Positions 21,669 through 27,614 of a DNA stretch of 51,271 bases are shown in pieces. Origin of the DNA: a virus; IMG/VR virus record IMGVR_UViG_3300028025_003009, positions 1 through 51,271 of that record, one strand, 5' to 3'. The notes below the pieces were generated by a model. The model had not been told where the DNA came from. It saw only the letters and a program-made list of their open reading frames with translations, and made no database searches. The stretch's first letter is position 1, and each line of letters opens with the position of its first letter. The position numbers and the translations under genes are program-made.

Positions 21669-21681
21669 TAGACTGCCCCTG
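21650..21681 (-). terminator. Terminator downstream of ssDNA-binding protein gene
   Basis: Arms CAGGGGCAGTC (21656-21666) and GACTGCCCCTG (21671-21681) form a perfect 11-bp stem with a four-base loop. On the minus strand it is followed by TATTATTTAG, which is T-rich but not a pure T-run. It lies 12 bases past the SSB stop codon. Termination may be partial. Confidence 0.7.
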
Positions 21682-21693
21682 CTATTTAATTAT

Positions 21694-22365
21694 TTACCAG
21701 TCTAGATTGCTACTTGTTGCTGAAGGCTCTTCTGAGTGAGAGCTGTCTCCAGCAAAGAATGCATCTTGTTCTGTGTAAGGCATATCACGAACTGCTGTTG
21801 TTTCAAGATCAAACAGTTCTAATGCTGAGGCATCGAATGGAGCCTCGTCTTTTGCTAGTGGGATAATTGTATAACTTGTATCTGTTTTTGTTCCAGAACG
21901 CTTGACACGCCACATCAAGTTTGTAATACTTCCCATTTCACCAGCATATTCAATTAGTGTTGGGGTGATTGTTTTTCCGCTTGACCCCTGAGAAAGAATT
22001 GCCACATATGGGTCTTCCTTCCCGTCATCTACAAGAACATTAATGTAGAGTCTTGAGCGACCCTTCCATCCAGCCTTATAGTCTTTGCGATGTTGTTCGC
22101 AACCGTAACACTTACCCTGGTCTTCCATTGTGCATAGAGCCTTTCGGCGATAGTCCTTTGGATTTGTGTGTTCTACTGCAATAAATCCAAGGCCAGCCTT
22201 TTCATTATATGTAGGTGAGTCTGGGTCTAGTTCCTGAAGAAAGCGAATCTTTACGCTCTCTGCATCCTCTAGCTTAACCCAACGGCCTTTTACACCGTCT
22301 CCGCCACTTGATTGTGGCTTGTCCATAACCTTATTAAGATCCTTAAGACCTTTTACTATTCCCAT
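21694..22365 (-). CDS. Single-stranded DNA-binding protein, gp32-like
   Basis: The 223-residue protein has the design of T4 gp32-type SSBs. A core has a metal cluster with C78, C86, C89 and H92 (LCTMEDQGKCYGCEQH), beta strands with many basic residues (GWKGRSRLYINVLVDDG), and an acidic Ser/Glu tail (DSSHSEEPSATSSNLDW) that would recruit replication proteins. It coats ssDNA during replication. The ATG follows AAAGGAGAA. It is separated from dnaE by a hairpin terminator, which lets it be made in excess over the polymerase. Confidence 0.8.
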   Translation of the reverse strand: MGIVKGLKDLNKVMDKPQSSGGDGVKGRWVKLEDAESVKIRFLQELDPDSPTYNEKAGLGFIAVEHTNPKDYRRKALCTMEDQGKCYGCEQHRKDYKAGWKGRSRLYINVLVDDGKEDPYVAILSQGSSGKTITPTLIEYAGEMGSITNLMWRVKRSGTKTDTSYTIIPLAKDEAPFDASALELFDLETTAVRDMPYTEQDAFFAGDSSHSEEPSATSSNLDW

Positions 22366-22407
22366 ATATTTCTCCTTTGTAATTGATGGTATAGATCCAT
22401 CTGTTTA

Positions 22408-23412
22408 TTATTTATCATGGGTCCAAGATTGATATTCAATATTGGAAACTGCGTTTTTAATACAGGCTTTAATTTCCTCTTCGGTCAGATCGCCAGCATC
22501 TTTTGCATCATGTGGATATATCTTACCATATTCGTACGAAGCCCACAAGAGGTCTTTATTCTTTAATCTAGAAGCTATGCTGTTAGCAAGCTCACGCCCA
22601 GCTGAATCAGCGTCTGTCATTAGAGTAACTTTATTAAAGTATCTATTTATTAATGCTAGGTTTTCTGTAGATATATGTCCTCCAAGTGTTGCAATAACAT
22701 TGGGGAATCCAGCCTGATGCACACGAATTGCATCAAAGCTAGACTCTACAATAATAACATTATCTCCAATTTTTTTGGCACGGTGAATATTAAACATAGT
22801 CTTGCTTCTTGGAAGGTTTGTACTATTCTTAAATTTCTTTTCTGATATAGAGCGACCAACAATTCCAACTGCCATTCCGTCTGGGCTATGGACTGGCACA
22901 GTAACCATGTCCTGCTTAGGAGAATATCCTAAATAGAAGTGAGACATTGAAGACATATCGATACCTCTGGACTTAAAGTAATCTTGTGCCTCTGGGCTTG
23001 CAACTAAATCATTGTATAAATTGTTTAGTATTTCTTCTGGGAACTCTACAAAATCTGGTTTGTCTTCTAGCATATCGCTAAGAAGATCATCAAAGTTTTC
23101 TAAGGTCTCAGCTTCTTTTGAATAAACATATCTCATTGCTTCAAAATCATTTTTATGCAAAACTCTTTTAACTAATTCTATTAGTGAGCCAGTCTCGCCA
23201 CACGATGGGTTAAAGCAAAGCCATGCTCCAGTTGTTTTGCTTATGCTACAGCTTGCGCTGTGTCTATTAGAATGAAATGGGCAGTAGAAAGAAACCTCTA
23301 TGTCTGTTTCACCAGCTACCTGTAAGCCAAGGCTTTTTACAATTGCCTTTATATGTTGCTTAGAGTACTGCGTGGTATCAGCTTTCCTTGCGTAATTGCT
23401 TCGTGACGCCAT
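22408..23412 (-). CDS. DnaG-type DNA primase
   Basis: The 334-residue protein has a CHC2-type zinc finger (FYCPFHSNRHSA... LCFNPSCGETG) near the N-terminus. A TOPRIM domain follows: IIVESSFDAIRVHQAG (Glu) and TLMTDADSAGREL (DxD). It is shorter than bacterial DnaG and lacks the C-terminal helicase-interacting domain. It would lay RNA primers for the phage fork together with the DnaB-like helicase. The ATG at 23412 after GGAAGAAGAAG was preferred to one 51 bases earlier, but it still overlaps the previous gene by 64 bases, so the start is not certain. Confidence 0.9.
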   Translation of the reverse strand: MASRSNYARKADTTQYSKQHIKAIVKSLGLQVAGETDIEVSFYCPFHSNRHSASCSISKTTGAWLCFNPSCGETGSLIELVKRVLHKNDFEAMRYVYSKEAETLENFDDLLSDMLEDKPDFVEFPEEILNNLYNDLVASPEAQDYFKSRGIDMSSMSHFYLGYSPKQDMVTVPVHSPDGMAVGIVGRSISEKKFKNSTNLPRSKTMFNIHRAKKIGDNVIIVESSFDAIRVHQAGFPNVIATLGGHISTENLALINRYFNKVTLMTDADSAGRELANSIASRLKNKDLLWASYEYGKIYPHDAKDAGDLTEEEIKACIKNAVSNIEYQSWTHDK

Positions 23413-23639
23413 GCTCTTCTTCTTCCTACGTATACACCATAGAGTGTCATTAAAAACATCCATGTACTTCCATCAAATTCTACCGAAAAGTTAGTGTCAA
23501 TGTCAAGTATCCTGAGATACCCGCTATCTCTCATCTGGTGAGTGAGCATACTTTCATATTGATGCTTGATCCTAACCATATCAGAGTCATCTAGAAATTC
23601 AACTCTAACCTGAAATCTTTTTATCTGTTTGTGATTCAT
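23349..23639 (-). CDS. Hypothetical protein between helicase and primase
   Basis: A 96-residue protein with a mixed alpha/beta pattern (FQVRVEFLDD, RIKHQYESMLTHQMRDSG, WMFLMTLYGVYVGRRRAW). Its final 64 bases overlap the primase gene and its start overlaps the helicase gene by 35 bases. I do not recognise it. Position suggests a replisome accessory protein; this is inference. The first ATG of the longer frame (23660) is possible but overlaps more. Confidence 0.55.
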   Translation of the reverse strand: MNHKQIKRFQVRVEFLDDSDMVRIKHQYESMLTHQMRDSGYLRILDIDTNFSVEFDGSTWMFLMTLYGVYVGRRRAWRHEAITQGKLIPRSTLSNI

Positions 23640-24867
23640 TATTCTGGAACGGATTCTCATAAATTTCTTTGACGATACCCCTGTTGATATCCCAATCTAA
23701 GTATAATCCAAATTCATGTCCATGTCGATTCTTGCGTGACACAATCTCAATCATGTTAGTTCCTGGATATCTGTGCACCGCCATAGCCATATCGGCATCG
23801 TACTCAATAGCTTTTGACCAGGCCACCTGAGACATCATTGGCGGATTGTCTTGGTCCGAAACATCGTCTGCAGTTGCGGCAGTAATATCAATAATCGGAA
23901 TATTGTTTGATACAGCAAGCATTTTAAATTCACGAGACACATTTCGGTTTCTCTCAACTTCAGAGTTGCTTCGCTTGTTATCATTAAATAGCTGATGATA
24001 GTCAAGGATTACTAGGTCTGGCTTGTGCTGATCGATCTTACCTTGAATCGTTGCTGGGGTAACTTCTGTGTTGCCCTCATTTGAAATTAAGATAAAGCTA
24101 TTCTTGTCAGCAAACTTCTTTGTAGACCATGAACGGAAGTCATCAATATTAATGTCTCCCTTCGAAAAGTCAGAAGCTTTAAACAGTCCAGAGCCAAGCA
24201 TTGTATAGATACGGTCACGCATATTCTCAGGTGACATTTCAAGAGACACAATCATTGGCTTAAATCCCTGCTCCCATGCCTTACATGCAAGATAAGAAGT
24301 GAACCATGTCTTACCACGGCCTGGCCAGCCGATAGCGACGATTAGGTGTCCAGGAGCCATTCCTGTTGGGTATGCCAAATCTATTGCCTCAAAACCAGTC
24401 TTGATGCCTGGAGATCCACCCATTTCTGCAGATCGTACTCGCAACAACTCCATATGTCTGATTGCTGCTTCCGCATCAGTGATATCTAGGTCTCGAACAT
24501 TATTTGTAAATCTACTAAGGCCAGCTAGCTGAGACTGCATGTTTTCAAGAACTCTTGATGCTGCATCTTCTTTTAAAGATGAGCCAGCACGAAGAATAAT
24601 AGTCTTAAGTTTATTTGAAATAAATTCATTCTTAAGGGTATCTAAGTAATAGCCTGTCTGCCCTTTAACATCAACTGGCTCGAAGTCTTTAAACCTCTCC
24701 TGCAAAATTCCAGCTTCTGGTACGGCTTTAAATTTATAATAATAAGACTTAAGGCCATCCCAAATGTCTTTATGAGATGTGAATAGGTCGTCTACGTTAT
24801 CAGCAAGCAGTGTACTTATATCTTTATTCTTGCATACCGCTGAGATTAACTCTGCCTCTGTGTTCAT
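23605..24867 (-). CDS. DnaB-like replicative helicase
   Basis: The 420-residue protein has an N-terminal helical domain and a RecA-like motor: Walker A GWPGRGKTWF, the segment MIVSLEMSPENMRDRIY typical of DnaB H1a, Walker B PDLVILDYHQLFND, a Gln-bearing region, and RKNRHGHEFGLYLDWD near the end like the DnaB H4 block. It would unwind DNA 5' to 3' as a hexamer. Overlaps are ATGA with the gene before and 35 bases with the gene after. The preceding 107-residue gene may be its loader. Confidence 0.92.
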   Translation of the reverse strand: MNTEAELISAVCKNKDISTLLADNVDDLFTSHKDIWDGLKSYYYKFKAVPEAGILQERFKDFEPVDVKGQTGYYLDTLKNEFISNKLKTIILRAGSSLKEDAASRVLENMQSQLAGLSRFTNNVRDLDITDAEAAIRHMELLRVRSAEMGGSPGIKTGFEAIDLAYPTGMAPGHLIVAIGWPGRGKTWFTSYLACKAWEQGFKPMIVSLEMSPENMRDRIYTMLGSGLFKASDFSKGDINIDDFRSWSTKKFADKNSFILISNEGNTEVTPATIQGKIDQHKPDLVILDYHQLFNDNKRSNSEVERNRNVSREFKMLAVSNNIPIIDITAATADDVSDQDNPPMMSQVAWSKAIEYDADMAMAVHRYPGTNMIEIVSRKNRHGHEFGLYLDWDINRGIVKEIYENPFQNNESQTDKKISG

Positions 24868-25187
24868 TCTGCTCCGCCTTGCTCTACCATTTTCTTCGTT
24901 TCTTCTAGTAACAAACGACGCTTTTCTTTATCTTTTTCAATCTCAGTTCTAACTGCATCCATCTTATCAAAGTTATACAAAAAGAATTGTATAGTGTGGC
25001 CATGCTTAGTTAAGTGAAAATAATATTCAATCAACTCTTTTGCACGATCAAATCCTACACTATCAATAACGTCTTGCATAGCCCATTTCTCACGAAACTT
25101 ATTTATTGAAGGTGCTTTGCCATACTTCTCTTTATACAAGTTTTGAAACAGAGATAGAAGGATGTAGGGCTCTTTATTATTTGCCAC
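24864..25187 (-). CDS. Hypothetical protein preceding the helicase
   Basis: A 107-residue, helical, charged protein: SLFQNLYKEKYGKAPSINKF, a middle DRAKELIEYYFHL, and a long basic/acidic coiled-coil end (RTEIEKDKEKRRLLLEETK). It overlaps the helicase gene as ATGA. In many phages the gene in this place encodes a helicase loader or a replication-initiation protein, so that is a reasonable guess from position and not from motifs. Confidence 0.55.
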   Translation of the reverse strand: MANNKEPYILLSLFQNLYKEKYGKAPSINKFREKWAMQDVIDSVGFDRAKELIEYYFHLTKHGHTIQFFLYNFDKMDAVRTEIEKDKEKRRLLLEETKKMVEQGGAE

Positions 25188-25380
25188 GCTTTAGCTCTTC
25201 CTCTACCTCTTCTGTTTTTTGAATTAACTTATTTTCAACAAAAGCATATACTCTTTCTGTTGCAGCATCTACTGTCTCTCCCTGCCTAACATCATCTTCA
25301 ATGCCTACACCAATTTTAATACTCTCATAGTTACCAAGATTTCTGGTAAATGAAAGATCTACTTTGACTCTCGTTGTCAT
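25177..25380 (-). CDS. Hypothetical protein (67 aa)
   Basis: A 67-residue protein, beta strands first (VKVDLSFTRNLGNYESIKIGVGIED), then an acidic helix (RVYAFVENKLIQKTEEVEEELKRG). Similar small proteins occur in replication regions of other actinophages as far as I recall; no function is known. It overlaps the previous zinc-finger gene as ATGA and the next gene by 11 bases. Confidence 0.6.
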   Translation of the reverse strand: MTTRVKVDLSFTRNLGNYESIKIGVGIEDDVRQGETVDAATERVYAFVENKLIQKTEEVEEELKRGK

Positions 25381-25490
25381 TTATGCTCCGCCTTCTTATG
25401 TCTACTTAATGTATCGCTAGCAAATATTCCCCAGCGAACTTCTATGTCCCGATTACAGATATCACAAGTAACTACTCTGCCTTTTTCCAT
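25377..25490 (-). CDS. Mini zinc-finger protein (37 aa)
   Basis: A 37-codon frame between coupled genes. It starts at TAATG on the stop of the HTH gene and ends at ATGA on the start of the 67-residue gene. The product carries C9, C12 (TCDICNR) and H31, H36 (SRHKKAEH), which is a C2H2 zinc-finger spacing. A single finger of this size can bind DNA or protein. Confidence 0.7.
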   Translation of the reverse strand: MEKGRVVTCDICNRDIEVRWGIFASDTLSRHKKAEHK

Positions 25491-25975
25491 TACTCTGCCT
25501 TCCATACTGGTACAAACTTACCGTCCTCTGTCTTAGTATACAATACTAAATTGTTTTTGAGAAGAGCCTGCAACTCTGCTTTTGATGGAATTTCTTTTGA
25601 GTGACCTGAATCTAATATATGTTCATGTATGTCCAAGATGTTTTTTTGATTAAACATATACTGTGACCAATTTTCACTATCTGGCTGTCCTATTGGATAT
25701 ATCTTTTGAGGTGTGGAAACCTTGTCATTTAATATATACTCTTGTATGGTTACCCTATGCTTATTAAGCATATGGGCAACCTCTACAATAGTGTATGCTG
25801 TCTGCATATTCTTTTTAACTTGAGAATAAGAGTACATAACTCTTTTCTTATCTGGGTAGCACCAGGCAATAATTTCATCCTTTGATCTAGATGACTTTAA
25901 TACCTTGTGTATCTTATCGTTTAAGAAGAAATACCGTAAGCTTTTTGGTTTGCCGTTTCTTTTGATTCCAGCCAT
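25490..25975 (-). CDS. Helix-turn-helix DNA-binding protein
   Basis: The 161-residue protein has a MerR/excisionase-like HTH in its middle (TAYTIVEVAHMLNKHRVTIQEY ILNDKV, about 60-90). A basic N-terminus (IKRNGKPKSLRY) and an ordered C-terminal part follow. It may be an early regulator or replication-origin binding protein. It overlaps the zinc-ribbon gene before it by 55 bases; the start is supported by reading frame only. Stop and next start overlap as TAATG. Confidence 0.7.
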   Translation of the reverse strand: MAGIKRNGKPKSLRYFFLNDKIHKVLKSSRSKDEIIAWCYPDKKRVMYSYSQVKKNMQTAYTIVEVAHMLNKHRVTIQEYILNDKVSTPQKIYPIGQPDSENWSQYMFNQKNILDIHEHILDSGHSKEIPSKAELQALLKNNLVLYTKTEDGKFVPVWKAE

Positions 25976-26106
25976 TTTCCGAAAGCACTCGTTTCCTTAT
26001 TACACATCCAGCGTTTGCCGCACATGATACAGAATAATTCCATATGTAGTTTTTGAGAAAATACTCTATCTACAAAAACTCGTCCATTACATTTACCGCA
26101 CCACAT
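25921..26106 (-). CDS. Zinc-ribbon small protein (61 aa)
   Basis: A 61-residue protein with CGKCNGR at 3-9 and FCIMCGKRWMC at about 25-35, two CxxC knuckles of a zinc ribbon. A helical tail ends in a Ser/Gln-rich piece. It probably binds nucleic acid or a host protein. The ATG overlaps the metallophosphoesterase stop by one base, and its end overlaps the HTH gene by 55 bases. Confidence 0.65.
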   Translation of the reverse strand: MWCGKCNGRVFVDRVFSQKLHMELFCIMCGKRWMCNKETSAFGKWLESKETANQKAYGISS

Positions 26107-26906
26107 TATAGTGTAAACAACTTCCCGTCAACGACACATGAATAATCAGGTGCCACATGGATCATCTGAATATGAGGATAGTCATTAACAATGTGAGCAA
26201 CCGCAAATCCTTTTTGCCAATCATGGTGTTGCATATATTTCATTCCTGGGCCTTTTTCGTCACACATGTGTCCAAGTTCGTATCCACGAAGTGTTTCTCC
26301 TTCGCCGTTATTTCTAAGCTCATAGGTGACTAGGTGGGATGCAATTCTATGAGAGTGTCCTCTAATTAATGAAATCTGCAGGTCTTCCATGTCTTTACGA
26401 ACAGACCCAGTTGCTGCAATTGATAGTCCGTGATGCACGTGGATATCTCCAAAACGTCGCTTTGGCAATTCATTATAATGAATATATTCATATCCTAATG
26501 AGTCAAGACCCCACAAAGCTTCTGGTGTTACTTCGTTGATATAGTCTGGTAGCTTTGCATCTACATAATTAAAAATTCTAACGTCGTGATTTCCAAGGGC
26601 TGAAAAAAGCTGAGCGTCTGGGAGCATCTCTCTTGTCTTAGCATAAAAATCTCTTGCGCCTTTTGCTTCATGACGCATCATCGGAACAATAAGATCTCGG
26701 CTATCTGTTTTATGAAGGTTTAAAAATTCCGCTGATCTACCCTCTGTATATTTACTATAGCATGCCTGATCATCTGTGTCACCAAGGTAGTCAACGACAT
26801 CTGGCTTAAACCATTTCATGACTTTAAACCAAAGGGCAATCATTTTATCATCCTGATACGGGAACTGCTGGTCGGATGATATCATCCACTTTAAATCGTT
26901 GCTCAT
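26106..26906 (-). CDS. Calcineurin-like metallophosphoesterase
   Basis: The 266-residue protein has the family's metal motifs in order: SSDQQFP (D12), YLGDTDD (D43), ALGNHD (N106, H107), HHGLS and GHSHR. The first motif is DxQ, not the usual DxH, as seen in several phage members. Such enzymes include 3'-5' nucleases and nucleotide phosphatases. It is the first gene of the replication block. The only hairpin and promoter nearby (26921-26988) make it the likely first cistron of an early transcript. No clear ribosome site was seen. Confidence 0.8.
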   Translation of the reverse strand: MSNDLKWMISSDQQFPYQDDKMIALWFKVMKWFKPDVVDYLGDTDDQACYSKYTEGRSAEFLNLHKTDSRDLIVPMMRHEAKGARDFYAKTREMLPDAQLFSALGNHDVRIFNYVDAKLPDYINEVTPEALWGLDSLGYEYIHYNELPKRRFGDIHVHHGLSIAATGSVRKDMEDLQISLIRGHSHRIASHLVTYELRNNGEGETLRGYELGHMCDEKGPGMKYMQHHDWQKGFAVAHIVNDYPHIQMIHVAPDYSCVVDGKLFTL

Positions 26907-26920
26907 TGTCTGCCTTAATA

Positions 26921-26948
26921 TGTAAAAAAGTCACGGGTACGTGACTTT
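26921..26948 (-). terminator. Hairpin with T-run: late-block terminator or attenuator
   Basis: Arms AAAGTCACG (26927-26935) and CGTGACTTT (26940-26948) form a nine-base stem with a four-base loop. On the minus strand the 3' arm runs into TTTTTT, which is typical of intrinsic termination of the fibre transcript. But the promoter at 26961-26988 lies upstream of it, so early mRNA started there would also pass through the hairpin. Confidence 0.75.
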
Positions 26949-26949
26949 G

Positions 26950-26970
26950 ATGTTACAGTAATTGTAACAT
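26950..26970. promoter_or_regulatory. Operator-like dyad overlapping the early promoter
   Basis: ATGTTACA (26950-26957) and TGTAACAT (26963-26970), an eight-base inverted repeat with a five-base centre, overlapping the -10 box at 26961-26966 and the likely start point. A repressor or activator site is likely; the binding protein could be one of the small HTH proteins encoded downstream. Confidence 0.6.
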
Positions 26971-26988
26971 ATTGGTACGTATTGTCAA
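26961..26988 (-). promoter_or_regulatory. Early promoter for the replication block
   Basis: TTGACA (26988-26983), a 16-base spacer and TACAAT (26966-26961) on the minus strand, a near-consensus sigma-70-type promoter. The start would be near 26954, inside the dyad, with a leader of about 48 bases before the metallophosphoesterase ATG. Confidence 0.75.
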
Positions 26989-26992
26989 TAGT

Positions 26993-27421
26993 TTATGATT
27001 GAGTTGGAACTGCAAACATGTGGAAAGTAAGGGTTGATGGCTTTACGCCCTTGGCATAAAATTTCCATCTTGCTTCTGTTGTAGATACGGAATGAAGAAC
27101 TAGGTTAAAGTTTAAATTTGTGTCTATTAGGCTTGCTCCGCCTGAATCAATTTGAACCCAGCATCTAGGTGCTGAGGTAAATCCTAAACCAGTAAAATTA
27201 AACACTATGTCTTGGCAAGCTTCTTTTACATATCTCTTCATAGAAGAGTGATAAACTTTTGAAGAAACGCCTGTTCCCTTAGTGTCCGCTGCATTTTGTA
27301 TTATAATGCTTTGAGAAGCATTATCTTTAGCAATAGCACGTAAATCCTTAATTATGTTATTAATTAAATCTGACGTGACTGGGTCACCTGCACTAATTGT
27401 TTTTGATACTACTTCTGCCAT
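26993..27421 (-). CDS. Minor virion protein (tail-associated), hypothetical
   Basis: A 142-residue protein with a helical start (SDLINNIIKDLRAIAKDNAS) and a beta-rich remainder (YVKEACQDIVFNFTGLGF, NFNLVLHSV, TLTFHMFAVP). It is the last gene of the structural block, after the fibre and a coiled-coil protein and just before a terminator. It is probably a fibre or tail-tip accessory. There is no recognised domain. The TAA of the coiled-coil gene lies three bases before the ATG. Confidence 0.55.
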   Translation of the reverse strand: MAEVVSKTISAGDPVTSDLINNIIKDLRAIAKDNASQSIIIQNAADTKGTGVSSKVYHSSMKRYVKEACQDIVFNFTGLGFTSAPRCWVQIDSGGASLIDTNLNFNLVLHSVSTTEARWKFYAKGVKPSTLTFHMFAVPTQS

Positions 27422-27424
27422 TTT

Positions 27425-27583
27425 TTACTCCTTTGGTTGTTCCGCTGGAACTTCCTGTGTTTTAATTTGATCTGATAGCTGTGTAATTTCTGCACGTAAA
27501 ATTGCAACATGTGTCTCATACTGTGAGACGATCTCACCGATACGCTGTTGCAAAGCCTGTACTACTAGTTCTACTTTATCCAT
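27425..27583 (-). CDS. Short coiled-coil protein (52 aa)
   Basis: The frame of 52 codons is mostly one amphipathic helix (VELVVQALQQRIGEIVSQYE and on to LSDQIKT), then a PAEQPKE tail. AAGGAGATATA precedes the ATG. It sits between the S74 fibre and the last tail protein and may be a trimerising or capping accessory of the fibre. Confidence 0.75.
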   Translation of the reverse strand: MDKVELVVQALQQRIGEIVSQYETHVAILRAEITQLSDQIKTQEVPAEQPKE

Positions 27584-27614
27584 TATATCTCCTTGATAGA
27601 TTTACAGTATATCA

